NCBI GenBank assembly: GCA_902490315.1 | Contig: CABUDK010000020.1 | Span: forward strand, 1-21,841 | DNA length: 21,841 nt | Direction of reading: 5' to 3' | Origin: an uncultured Porphyromonas sp. | GTDB taxonomy: Bacteria > Bacteroidota > Bacteroidia > Bacteroidales > Porphyromonadaceae | In this document: positions 8,115 to 16,600 of the stretch, piece by piece | How the letters are laid out: every line of letters starts with the position of its first letter | How positions within the stretch are numbered: the first letter of the stretch is position 1 | Program-made: the position numbers and the translations under genes | Notes under the pieces: model-generated | What the model was told of the DNA's origin: nothing | What the model saw: only the letters and a program-made list of their open reading frames with translations | The model's database searches: none

Positions 8115-8176
8115 TGACGGTCTTAACGACCGCTTCACTGACAATTCATTTTCTAACTATAAAACAGGAATAAGCT

Positions 8177-9373
8177 ATGAGACAATTCTCTCTACTCCTT
8201 ATCGCACTCCTCTCAAGCCTCGTCATGGTCGCTCAGGCTCCCAAGACAGAAGGCGAGAGCAACGAGTTTACTATTATCAAGCAACTACCCATCACCTCTA
8301 TCAAGGATCAGGCAAACAGTGGTACCTGCTGGTCTTACTCTACGACTGGCTTCCTCGAGTCTGAGATCCTTCGTAAGGGTGGTCCCGAGGTAGACCTTTC
8401 CGATATGTTTGTCGTCAATCACACTTATCGTGACAAAGCGGAGAAGTATGTACGCCTACATGGCAAGGGCAACCTCGCTCAGGGAGGTTCTTTCTACGAC
8501 GTGCTCTACGTATTCGACAACTACGGAGCCGTTCCCGAGGAGTTCATGACTGGTCTCAACTACGGTACAAAAAAGAACGCTCACAGCGAGCTAGAGGCTG
8601 TCCTCAAGGGTATGCTCGACGCTGTCGTTGAGAACCACAACGGTCGTCTCTCCACCGCGTGGAAGAGTGCTTACGACAAGGTCGTAGACACCTATCTAGG
8701 CGAGCTCCCCGAGCAGTTTACCTACAACGGCAAGCGCTACACACCCAAGAGCTTTGCTGAGAGCCTCGGCATCAAGGCTTCTGACTATGTCTCACTGACG
8801 AGCTACACACACCACCCCTTCTACACCGCCTTCCCCATCGAGATCGAGGACAACTGGCGCTGGTCTAGCTCGTGGAATCTACCCATCGACGAGCTCATGC
8901 AGGTCATCGACAACGCTATGGACAAGGGCTATCCCATCGCTTGGGGTGCTGACGTCAGCGAGGTTGGCTTCACACGTGACGGTATCGGCGTACTGGCAGA
9001 CGTAGAGGCTATCGAGACGAAGGGCTCTGACCAGGCACGCTGGGTCGGTCTCAGCTATAGCGACAAGGCTGCTGAGATCCGTCGTATGATCAATCGCGCT
9101 GACTGCCCCGAGATCGAGCCTACACAGGAGTTCCGTCAGGAGGGCTTTGACAACTTCACCCTCACCGATGACCACGGTATGGTTATGGTCGGTAAGGCTA
9201 AGAACCAGAACGGTCGTATCTTCTATATGATCAAGAACTCTTGGGGTGAGAGCGGTCAGTACAAGGGCATTTGGTACGTATCTAAGAACTACGTAGCAGG
9301 CCGCACGATGAATATCGTCGTACACCGTGACGCTATCCCCGCAGCGATTGCTAAGAAGCTCGGTCTGAAGTAA
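8177..9373 (+). CDS. Secreted C1B-family cysteine peptidase (bleomycin hydrolase / aminopeptidase C-like)
   Basis: The 398-residue protein begins with a signal peptide (MRQFSLLLIALLSSLVMVAQA), so it acts in the periplasm or beyond. The papain-fold triad is complete: Gln45 and Cys51 in IKDQANSGTCWSYS, His in DDHGMVMVG and Asn in IKNSWGE. The insertion pattern (SDMFVVNHTYRDKAEKYVRLHGKGNLAQGGS, then a long helical insert) is that of bleomycin hydrolases and PepC rather than plain papains. Cytoplasmic PepC enzymes lack a signal peptide; exported versions occur in Porphyromonas and relatives, where peptides are the main food source. It is a single gene with its own -7 element and a strong terminator. 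Exact specificity (aminopeptidase or endopeptidase) cannot be read from the sequence. Confidence 0.9.
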   Translation: MRQFSLLLIALLSSLVMVAQAPKTEGESNEFTIIKQLPITSIKDQANSGTCWSYSTTGFLESEILRKGGPEVDLSDMFVVNHTYRDKAEKYVRLHGKGNLAQGGSFYDVLYVFDNYGAVPEEFMTGLNYGTKKNAHSELEAVLKGMLDAVVENHNGRLSTAWKSAYDKVVDTYLGELPEQFTYNGKRYTPKSFAESLGIKASDYVSLTSYTHHPFYTAFPIEIEDNWRWSSSWNLPIDELMQVIDNAMDKGYPIAWGADVSEVGFTRDGIGVLADVEAIETKGSDQARWVGLSYSDKAAEIRRMINRADCPEIEPTQEFRQEGFDNFTLTDDHGMVMVGKAKNQNGRIFYMIKNSWGESGQYKGIWYVSKNYVAGRTMNIVVHRDAIPAAIAKKLGLK

Positions 9374-9393
9374 TCGACCCAGCTACATAATTA

Positions 9394-9442
9394 GAAAGTC
9401 CCCACACCAGTCCCAGAGGCCGATGTGGGGGCTTTCCTTTTT
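9394..9442 (+). terminator. Rho-independent terminator of the C1B peptidase gene
   Basis: GAAAGTCCCCACA (9394-9406) pairs with TGTGGGGGCTTTC (9424-9436), with one G-T pair, and a T run follows (9438-9442). Confidence 0.88.
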
Positions 9443-9507
9443 AATATCTACCTACGCAGCAAGCTCCACTAGGCGGGTCAGCGGAAGCCCTCCATTTCGA
9501 AAATCTT

Positions 9508-9575
9508 ACGAATAGCCCTTTGTAGGGACGCACGGTCGTGCGTCCGTTGTATCAAAGCAAGACGAATAGTCCTTT
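9508..9575 (+). repeat. Direct repeat ACGAATAG(C/T)CCTTT
   Basis: ACGAATAGCCCTTT at 9508-9521 recurs as ACGAATAGTCCTTT at 9562-9575 with one mismatch. The first copy abuts the left arm of the larger inverted repeat. A weaker third version (AGTAGCCTTTAACG) is near 9595. Confidence 0.6.
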
Positions 9576-9639
9576 ATCATTATAACCTTGACCCAGTAGC
9601 CTTTAACGAGGACGGACGCACGACCGTGCGTCCCTACAA
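9520..9639. repeat. Perfect 28-bp inverted repeat built on a palindromic module (REP/MITE-like)
   Basis: The arm 9520-9547 is the exact reverse complement of 9612-9639. Each arm contains its own near-perfect palindrome, GGACGCACG-gt-CGTGCGTCC (9526-9545, and its complement at 9614-9633), flanked outward by TTGTAG/CTACAA. The 64-bp centre is AT-rich and unrelated. The whole can fold as one long hairpin or as two small ones. Paired palindromic units in an intergenic spacer are typical of REP/BIME-like elements. I recall similar GTAGGGACGCACGGTCGTG strings in other Bacteroidota genomes, but no REP-type transposase gene is in view. Confidence 0.85.
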
Positions 9640-9773
9640 GTCGTTACTCGTCTCATCGGGCTACCTGATTTGCGAAATCTAGAATGCCCTAGCGAAGCAA
9701 TATTTCCAGCTCGAAATCGTTCACTTATTGCCAGTCTGAGGGGTCAAACGGGCTAAATTCGTCGGGCTGAAAT

Positions 9774-9804
9774 TTGGCTGTTTCGAAATTTATTCCGACC
9801 TTTG
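9774..9804 (+). promoter_or_regulatory. Weak candidate promoter for the M23 peptidase gene
   Basis: GACCTTTG (9797-9804) is one base off TAnnTTTG, and TTG at 9774-9776 lies 23 bases upstream. It is about 120 bases before the ATG at 9927. Confidence 0.35.
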
Positions 9805-9926
9805 GCAGGAAAGTAGGTATTGTTTTCTAGCGTAAGTGACAGTTACCAGAGGCACTATTTACTCTATATCAGTTTTTTAATCCGCAATCTATCGACAGAA
9901 GCACATCAAAAACATCGACTAGACTC

Positions 9927-10973
9927 ATGATCAGTAAGAGTAACAGCTTTGTCGCCTTCGTGGGGCTCCTCGTTGTAGCCTGTGTCCAACTGGCTGCAGC
10001 GCCATCACCCCAGCAGAAGACCACACAACCACCAGTAAGACTAGTGTCCCCCACAAGGGCTGCGACATCTCGTGACTCCCTTGTGAGCCGCAACTTGCTC
10101 GCAGACGGGTACACTATAGAGACGGCCAGAGATGCCGAGACACGTATATCCAGCGCTGAGATGGAGCGCGCACTCGAGAGAGAGGCTCTCGAATACCCTG
10201 CAATAGATCTATATGGCGAAGACTCGTGGACTGACTGGGTAAACCCCTTTGCGGGTAAAAGTAGCCCACGTATCCCCGCTACATATAATATCGACTGCTC
10301 GGGCTTCGTCATGCCTCTAGAGGGTACTATGCGTGTCACTTCCAATTATGGCTATCGTGCCCGCTATCGTCGCGAGCACAAGGGCATCGACCTAGCACTC
10401 CGCACAGGCGATGACGTACGAGCAGCCTTCGATGGCAAGGTACGCATCAGAGGCTACGAGCGTGGTGGCTATGGTAACTACATTGTGATAAGACACCCCA
10501 ACGGTCTAGAGACTGTCTATGGGCACATGAGCCGTTGCATTGCACGGGAGGGACAAATAGTCCGGGCTGGCGAAGTCATCGGCAAGGGCGGTAGCACAGG
10601 TCGTAGTACCGGACCACACCTACACTTCGAGACCCGCTTCCTAGGCATCGACATCAACCCCGCACACATCATTGACTTTGGAGTAGGCGCTCCCCAGAGT
10701 GACTACTACACCTTTGTTGCTCCTAGGGGATATAAGACCTATGCTTACGAGGACGTAAACGCTCAGAGCAAGGCTGGTGAGGCTAAGTACAAAGCAAAAG
10801 CTCAAAAGAGCCGTGCCAAGGCATCGAACTCGCCTCGCATATACCGTGTCAAGAAGGGTGACACACTCTCGAACATTGCTAAGAAGACGGGCGTCTCCGT
10901 GAGCCATCTCTGCAAGGCAAACAACATGTCCTCACGAGCTACACTACGCCCAGGGCAAGCACTAAAGTATTAG
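9927..10973 (+). CDS. M23 (LytM-type) metallopeptidase with C-terminal LysM domain
   Basis: The 348-residue protein has a signal peptide (about 1-25) and a variable region to about 125. A complete M23 domain follows: His151 and Asp155 in HKGIDL, His200 in YGHM, and His231/His233 in HLHFE. These are the zinc and catalytic ligands of peptidoglycan cross-link peptidases. After a lysine/alanine-rich linker (about 280-302) comes a LysM domain (305-348, starting YRVKKGDTLSNIAKK) that binds peptidoglycan glycan chains. The full catalytic set argues for an active hydrolase rather than an EnvC/NlpD-type activator. It probably acts in the periplasm during wall growth or cell separation. It is followed by a PBP4-type gene on the same strand, another wall-remodelling enzyme. 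Confidence 0.92.
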   Translation: MISKSNSFVAFVGLLVVACVQLAAAPSPQQKTTQPPVRLVSPTRAATSRDSLVSRNLLADGYTIETARDAETRISSAEMERALEREALEYPAIDLYGEDSWTDWVNPFAGKSSPRIPATYNIDCSGFVMPLEGTMRVTSNYGYRARYRREHKGIDLALRTGDDVRAAFDGKVRIRGYERGGYGNYIVIRHPNGLETVYGHMSRCIAREGQIVRAGEVIGKGGSTGRSTGPHLHFETRFLGIDINPAHIIDFGVGAPQSDYYTFVAPRGYKTYAYEDVNAQSKAGEAKYKAKAQKSRAKASNSPRIYRVKKGDTLSNIAKKTGVSVSHLCKANNMSSRATLRPGQALKY

Positions 10974-10993
10974 CTAGCACACAGCTTCAAGAC

Positions 10994-11040
10994 GCTCTCA
11001 GGAGCTAATCTAAACGCGGATACCCCGCCCCTCTGAGAGC
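10994..11040 (+). terminator. Possible hairpin terminator or attenuator after the M23 gene
   Basis: GCTCTCAG (10994-11001) pairs with CTGAGAGC (11033-11040) around a GC-rich loop. No T tract follows (AACAAACATT), so it may be a processing or partial termination site before the downstream gene rather than a full terminator. Confidence 0.4.
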
Positions 11041-11127
11041 AACAAACATTATTCATGAAATAAATCAGAGAGCAAGGTGAGTCTTCGGAAGCGCTTTGCT
11101 CTCGTCACATTTGATCCATTCATACCG

Positions 11128-12630
11128 ATGCGACTACGATTGACGACTTTTTATGCCTTACTCTTACTACTCCTACCTTTGTCAGGGTGGGCGCAACAAG
11201 ATCTCATAGACACCACGCAAGCCATGCAAATACTGCAGCGAGCCGAGCAGCGTGGGGAGGCTCGCTATGGAGTCTCCGTGTGGCGCATCGACGAAGCTAA
11301 GCCCCTACTTGACTACCGAGGCAGGGAGCGGTTTACACCAGCCTCCGTGACCAAGATCTTCTCCTCCGCCACGGCACTCATAGCCTTAGGAGCCGACTAT
11401 CAGTTTCCCACAGAGATCGGTTACCGCGGCACCATCACAAGCGATGGCGTACTAGATGGTGACCTCATCATCGTAGGGCATGGCGATCCTTCACTCGAGT
11501 CAAAGCATTACCCACGCCGCAAGGGGATCTTCTACGATCAAGTCTACCTAGCTCTACAACAAGCAGGCATTCGTCAGATACGAGGGCGCATCGTCGTCGA
11601 CGCTTCTGCCTACTGCGATGAAGGTTATCTGGAGGCGTGGCCCCGTGAAGACTGGGGCAGACGCTATGCACCAGCCGTCTATGGGGTCAACCTTTGCGAC
11701 AACATCATGCAGGTCGGCATCTCCGCACGGGAAGTAGCAAGAGGGGCTACGGCACCCACCTTTCTCCATCCCTCCACGCCCGGTCATGCGTGGCAGATGA
11801 ACATACAGCTGGTCAAGCGTGGCAGTCAATTAGCCATATCGGCAGATCGCGACTCCCGCACCACACGCCGTCTCTCGGGTCGCCTAGCTCGTGGCAGCTC
11901 TAAGCGACAGATCATCTCTTGCGATCTGAGCAATCCCGCTATGGCACTAGCGCTACAGCTAGCAGAGCATCTACAGCGACGTGGCATAGAGCTCTCAGAC
12001 TGCCAGAGTGTCGCCTACTATGACAAGTCCGCTCCGACACTCACTACCCTACTCGACATTTACCTAAGCCCGCACCTGAGCGAGCTAATACGCACTTGCA
12101 ACTATCACAGTGTCAACCTCTACGCTGAGGCACTCCTCCGCAGCATAGGCAATCGCTTTGGCTCCGTACAGCAGGGTGGATGCATCTCGACAAGCGAAGC
12201 GCTGCGACAAGAGATGAACTACTGGCGGGAGACCTGCGCTCTATCGGCTGACGAGCTGGAGCTCTACGACGGCTCTGGGCTATCACGCCGTAGTAAGCTA
12301 TCACCTTATGCGCTGACCGCAGCTTTGCGGCAAGTTTACCACCTACCACTACCAGTCTCCGATCCATTCATCCTCTCCTTGCCTCAAGTGGGCCGCGAGG
12401 GCACTGTCCGTAACTTGCTCTCAGCGTCGCAGATCACCGCTTACTTCAAGAGTGGCTCCATACGAGGCGTGCAAAACTATGCTGGCTACGTCAGCTACAA
12501 CGGTCACACCTACTGTGTCTCGCTCCTTGCCAACGACATGCGCCATCGGGGTACCACCCGTCGCACCATGACGCAAGTACTAAAGGCTCTTTTCCCAAAT
12601 CCCCCTGCACCAAAAGCCTCTAACTCCTAA
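11128..12630 (+). CDS. dacB: D-alanyl-D-alanine carboxypeptidase/endopeptidase, PBP4 type (S13)
   Basis: The ATG at 11128 gives 500 residues with a clean signal peptide (MRLRLTTFYALLLLLLPLSGWAQ). A GTG 17 codons upstream (11077) is in frame but would bury the signal. The penicillin-binding triad is complete: SVTK with Ser73 and Lys76, SVN (328-330) and KSG (441-443). The large insertion between the first two motifs and the HGDPSL segment are typical of peptidase family S13 (DacB/PBP4). These periplasmic enzymes trim the terminal D-Ala of stem peptides or cleave DD-cross-links. It lies 154 bp after the M23 gene with a hairpin between them, so co-transcription is possible but not certain. Confidence 0.93.
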   Translation: MRLRLTTFYALLLLLLPLSGWAQQDLIDTTQAMQILQRAEQRGEARYGVSVWRIDEAKPLLDYRGRERFTPASVTKIFSSATALIALGADYQFPTEIGYRGTITSDGVLDGDLIIVGHGDPSLESKHYPRRKGIFYDQVYLALQQAGIRQIRGRIVVDASAYCDEGYLEAWPREDWGRRYAPAVYGVNLCDNIMQVGISAREVARGATAPTFLHPSTPGHAWQMNIQLVKRGSQLAISADRDSRTTRRLSGRLARGSSKRQIISCDLSNPAMALALQLAEHLQRRGIELSDCQSVAYYDKSAPTLTTLLDIYLSPHLSELIRTCNYHSVNLYAEALLRSIGNRFGSVQQGGCISTSEALRQEMNYWRETCALSADELELYDGSGLSRRSKLSPYALTAALRQVYHLPLPVSDPFILSLPQVGREGTVRNLLSASQITAYFKSGSIRGVQNYAGYVSYNGHTYCVSLLANDMRHRGTTRRTMTQVLKALFPNPPAPKASNS

Positions 12631-12730
12631 CCGATCGAGCCCCCCAAACGAGTTTATCTAAAACCTCCAGGGAGCTATTTCCAAATAGCTCGCTAGGAAA
12701 TGAAAATTCTCCACGGAGGAAAGAAATAAA

Positions 12731-12785
12731 ACTTCGGAAGAATCAAATGATACTTCGGAGGAATCAAACGATACCTCCGAAGAAT
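12731..12785 (+). repeat. Short tandem repeat, 21-bp unit, two full copies and one partial
   Basis: ACTTCGGAAGAATCAAATGA begins at 12731 and ACTTCGGAGGAATCAAACGA at 12752. The two units are exactly 21 bases apart and differ at two positions. A third, partial unit (ACCTCCGAAGAAT) starts at 12773 and carries changes that make it complementary to unit two. Confidence 0.75.
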
Positions 12786-12790
12786 TTTTT
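12753..12790 (+). terminator. Terminator-like hairpin formed by repeat units 2 and 3 (dacB end)
   Basis: CTTCGGAGG (12753-12761) pairs perfectly with CCTCCGAAG (12774-12782), followed by AATTTTTT (T run 12785-12790). It is 123 bases after the dacB stop codon and is the best candidate for ending that transcript. Confidence 0.7.
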
Positions 12791-12912
12791 CATTCCTTCG
12801 GGGGAGTCACAATCCTTGAGCGAGAATCGTAACGTGGCAGAGAAATCGGCAACGTGCAGTCCGTGCAGGAACACGCATTCATTGCTTTCTAAGATCGAGG
12901 AAGACCTAAGAC

Positions 12913-12942
12913 TTGTTCATTCCCAAGTTTTTTGTACCTTTG
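12913..12942 (+). promoter_or_regulatory. Promoter of rplS (-33 TTG, -7 TACCTTTG)
   Basis: TACCTTTG at 12935-12942 matches TAnnTTTG, and TTG at 12913-12915 lies 22 bases upstream. This is the best-spaced promoter in the window. Transcription would start near 12949, leaving a leader of about 115 bases. Confidence 0.75.
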
Positions 12943-13065
12943 TCGTCAGCTTTGCGTAATCTCTGACAGGAAGAGTGTTTTTAGGGTTAAAGCAAGACTC
13001 TCACCAGTTGCCTGTGTATATTGCGTTTAGCTCATAGCTAATCAAAAAAGTAACAGATCATTATT

Positions 13066-13431
13066 ATGGACTTTATCAAGCTAGTCGAAGAAGACTTTCA
13101 GAGTGGCAAGCAGCTACCTAGGTTTGCCCCCGGTGACACGATCGTCGTGGACTACCGTATTAAGGAGGGTAACAAGGAGCGTATCCAGAAGTTTCGCGGT
13201 ACGGTCATCCGCATCAGCGGTCATGGCGACCAGCGTCGCTTCACAGTACGCAAGATCTCAGACGGAGTGGGCGTAGAGCGTATCTTCCCCTTCAACAGCC
13301 CCTTCATCGAGGAGATCCACGTAGAGCGTCATGGTAAGGTACGTCGCGCTAAGCTCTACTACCTACGTGATCGCCGTGGTCGCGCTGCTCGTATCCGTGA
13401 GCGTCGCACACTCTCTGCCAGCGTCAAGTAA
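13066..13431 (+). CDS. rplS: 50S ribosomal protein L19
   Basis: The 121-residue protein has the typical L19 sequence: an N-terminal MDFIKLVEEDF, the core PGDTIVVDYRIKEGNKERIQKFRGTVI (here without the first residue in view as a separate motif), ISDGVGVERIFPFNSPFIEEIHVERHGKVRRAKLYYLRD and a basic tail. L19 sits at the 30S-50S interface. In many bacteria rplS is in an operon with rpsP, rimM and trmD. Here it stands alone between its own promoter and a strong terminator, as is usual in Bacteroidota. The AT-rich stretch before the ATG (AATCAAAAAAGTAAC) fits the non-Shine-Dalgarno initiation of the phylum. Confidence 0.98.
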   Translation: MDFIKLVEEDFQSGKQLPRFAPGDTIVVDYRIKEGNKERIQKFRGTVIRISGHGDQRRFTVRKISDGVGVERIFPFNSPFIEEIHVERHGKVRRAKLYYLRDRRGRAARIRERRTLSASVK

Positions 13432-13456
13432 TAGAGTCGCTAGCTCAGACCGATAA

Positions 13457-13498
13457 AGTGAGGCATCTCGACTAGTCGAGATGCCTCACTAGTTTTTT
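13457..13498 (+). terminator. Rho-independent terminator of rplS (perfect 34-bp palindrome)
   Basis: Bases 13457-13490 are a perfect palindrome with arms beginning AGTGAGGCATCTCGACT, followed by AG and six T (13493-13498). As RNA it forms a 15-bp stem with a four-base CUAG loop. Confidence 0.93.
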
Positions 13499-13601
13499 AG
13501 AGGGTCCCTACAACCTTTCGAGCGAATGGAGAGTAAGTAAGTGTCGTTATAAAGAAAGGATTGCCCCTCGTAGGGGGCGGAAACTAAAGGGAAGATTGTG
13601 G

Positions 13602-13609
13602 TATATTTG
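13602..13609 (+). promoter_or_regulatory. Candidate -7 promoter element of porU
   Basis: TATATTTG matches TAnnTTTG and lies 55 bases before the ATG at 13665. No TTG is seen at the expected distance. Confidence 0.55.
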
Positions 13610-13664
13610 CACTGTCGGTCACGGCTATGGATATACTATAAGTAGCTATACCCACGTTATTAGA

Positions 13665-16600
13665 ATGCTTATGAGACATAGACTCCTATATATATACAGA
13701 CCTATCTACCTGCTGTTGGTCACGCTGTTTGTCGCTCTGCTCGGGCTGGCAGCGCAGTCCGCAACCGAAACACCGCTCCGTGAGGGACACTGGGCGCGCC
13801 TCTCTGTGACACGTACGGGCGTGCATAAGGTGACCTTTGCGGCGCTACGAGAGGCGGGCATCGAGAATCCTGCCGAGGTACGTCTCTTCGGGCGGGGCGG
13901 AGCGATGCTCAGCGAGGTGCTGGAAGACAATAGTTTGCAGCTCATGCCTGTACCTATCTATGTGGCTGATGAAGCGATTTACTTTTACGCTATGGGGATG
14001 ACCGAATGGATCCCTGAGGTGTCGCAGCAGACCTTCCGCCATCAGCAAAACATCTACAGCAATAAGGGGTACTACCTAGCGACTGATCGTGCGGATCTAC
14101 CAGCGCATCGCATCGAGTCTCAGGGTGCGCAGCAGGCTACGGAGACGGCTGTGCGGACGAGCTTCTTGGCGCATGAAGTGCATGAGGAGGATCGCCACTC
14201 GCTACGTGCCTCGGGGCGTAAACTTTTTGGCGAGCCTATCGGGGGGCATCCGCTCTCGGTGTCGCTCTCGTTACCGACGCCACTGGTGCCAGCAGCCGAG
14301 GGACAACTAGGCGTGGCTTATGTGGGGTTGCCAGCTAAAAAAGAGACGCTGGAGCTGACAGCGCAACTAGGCGGTGAGACGTACAAAGATATTATCAAGC
14401 GAAGCGAGGATAGCTCCACGAGTACCTATCTGGCGGGGATCTATCACGCTAAGCGCTTTGCTACCCACCTTACCTCTGAGGCTCAGAGCGTGGAGGTGCA
14501 GCTGCAAGTGTCGCCAGCGGGACGACCTACTTATCTAGATTATGTGACACTGGTGGCACCAGTCGCTTTGCAGTATGGGGGCAAGGGGCAGTTGGCCTTT
14601 CGTAACTTCTCCGCCAAATCAGGCGCTGTCGCAGAGCATCGTATCGGGATGACAGGCTCTGCTAGTGCGCTACAGCTGTGGGGATGTACGGCCGAGGGGC
14701 TGGTGACGAGCTTGCCCGTAGCAGAGCAGGGAGGTGCCTTGACCTTTACGGGAGCGGTGACTGATGGGGCGGGGTGTCCTGTGGAGTACACGCTCTTTGC
14801 CCTGACAGATGCTTACCCAGTGGAGCAGGTGGTGGCACTTTCTCACGGTGGGGTGCGTCTAGACACGGTGCCTGACTATCTGATGATTACGACGGAAGCT
14901 TTGCGCCCCGCAGCGGAGCGCTTGGCCACTTACCACAGAGAGCACTCGGGGCTACGGGTGCAGGTGGTGACGCAGCAGGAGCTTTTTGATGAATATAATG
15001 GCGGTACGCCCGATGCAACGGCTTATCGCTTGATGCTGTGGGACTATAAGCAGCGCTACAAGGCGGAGCATGGTGCGGGGAGCTATCACCCGCTGCTGCT
15101 CCTAATGGGCGATGGTGCTTATGACAATCGTAAGGTGTCGCAAGACTGGAGAGCACGGGACTTTCAGCTGACGGAGTTCTTGCTGACTTATCAAGGAGAG
15201 AACTCGACCAACATTTACAGCTACTCGACGGATGACTACTTTGGCCTCCTCTCGGAGGGTCAACGTGGTGTCGGTATCGGAGCGCAGACGCTCTCGGTGG
15301 GGATGGGTCGTCTGCCTGTACGGACTCTAGCGGAGGCTGAGGCGGTAGTGGATAAAATAATCCGCTACGATAGCGAGCAGGTGCCAGGAGTATGGCGCAC
15401 ACGGGCTTGCTATGTAGCGGATAATATGGATGGATACTCGCATCTCTGGGAAGCTGATCGTATCGCTCAGCTTATGGAGCGACTACAGCCTGAGCTGATG
15501 GTCTCTAAAGTCTATATGGATGCTTATGCGCACAAGAATGTGGGCGGGCGTACTTCGGTCCCAGAGGCGCGCCGCAAACTGATGGACGAGCTACAGAAGG
15601 GACTACTCCTCCTAGACTATACTGGACACGGGGGTCCCGCAGCGTGGAGCGATGAGCAGATCTTGACGCAGGCGGATATTGTGCGCTTTGACTATCCCCA
15701 CCTGCCGGTGTGGATCACAGCGACCTGTGACTTTACCAACTACGACCACCCGCAGACCTCGGCTGGGGAGTCGGCTATGCTCAATCCGACTAGTGGGGCT
15801 ATCGCACTCTACACGACTACGCGTGTAGTGATGAATCTAGCAAATGAGCAGATGAACAAGGCGCTGCATGAGAGTCTCTTTACGCCTCAAGCGGATGGCT
15901 TCCTCCGCCCTATGGGCATCGTGATGCGTGATGCGAAGAACGAGTTGATAAGATCAGATACGACAAATAAGTTGAACTTCTTCCTGCTCGGTGATCCGGC
16001 TCTGCGCCTTCGTATGCCAGCCTACGAAACGGTTATCACGGAGCTAGCAGGTGTCTCGCTCGACAAGCTCTCGGAGGGGGAGGCGGTGGCGCTCCACGCG
16101 ATGGATAGTGTTCAGGTGCGTGGCTATGTGACGAACAGCCAGGGGGTCGTGCAGGGTGACTTCACGGGTCGGCTTTTTGTGACGGTCTTTGATGCTAAAG
16201 CTCAGGTCAAGACGCACATTGACAATGCGCCTGACAAGGATCCTGAGAAGATTACCTCTTTTGAGGACTACCCAGGAATGCTTTATGCGGGTATCGCTGA
16301 GGTAAAGGAGGGACTCTTTGACTTCTCCTTTGTAGTTCCTAAAGATCTCCCTTATAGCGGGGGCAATGGCAAGATCAATCTCTATGCTTACAGTGATGCA
16401 AAGGGTAGCGAGCCATACGAAGCGATGGGCGTGAGCCATGCGATCTGTGTCAAGCCTGGAGCGGGAGAGCATAGCGTGGTCGATACGATACCGCCAGAGA
16501 TACGAGAGCTCTACCTAGGTCATCCCAACTTCTCGATGGAGAACCCCATCGGCTCGACGCCACTCTTCGTTGCCACACTGGCTGACGCCTCAGGAATCAA

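Larger units (their letters stand above)
7764..8176. other. Intergenic region with terminator hairpin and short CCACGT repeats
   Basis: This 413-bp spacer contains a terminator hairpin (7916-7960), three copies of a CCACGT-containing motif (7920, 7965 and 7993) and the -7 element of the next gene (8107). I see no credible coding sequence. The short open frame from 8071 runs into the shadow of the peptidase gene. Confidence 0.6.
9374..9926. other. Intergenic region carrying terminator and inverted-repeat module
   Basis: This 553-bp non-coding stretch contains the peptidase terminator (9394-9442), a direct repeat of 14 bases, the perfect inverted repeat at 9520-9639 and a candidate promoter at 9774-9804. 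Antisense open frames here are short or are shadows of the M23 gene. Confidence 0.65.
12631..13065. other. Intergenic region with 21-bp repeats and the rplS promoter/leader
   Basis: This 435-bp stretch holds a hairpin GAGCTATTT/AAATAGCTC (12672-12691), tandem 21-bp units that end in a terminator-like hairpin (12731-12790), and the rplS promoter (12913-12942). About 115 bases of 5' leader precede the ATG. An open frame at 12747-12959 spans the repeats and the promoter and is not credible as a gene. Confidence 0.6.

Noticed and set aside
8879..9325. 148-codon antisense frame in the C1B peptidase gene
   Set aside because: The peptidase frame is fully supported by its catalytic motifs; the antisense frame has none and follows from codon bias.
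9869..10345. 158-codon minus-strand frame at the start of the M23 gene
   Set aside because: It is antisense to the signal peptide and the N-terminal region of a well-supported gene, and no motif is visible.
12731..12790. CRISPR-like array
   Set aside because: The units are directly adjacent with no spacers, and the third copy diverges. No cas genes are present.
12747..12959. 70-codon open frame between dacB and rplS
   Set aside because: It covers the 21-bp repeats and the rplS promoter, has no recognisable features, and its composition looks like intergenic DNA.
14887..15402. 171-codon antisense frame in porU
   Set aside because: It lies opposite the C25 domain, is Pro/Ser-rich low-complexity, and has no start context.
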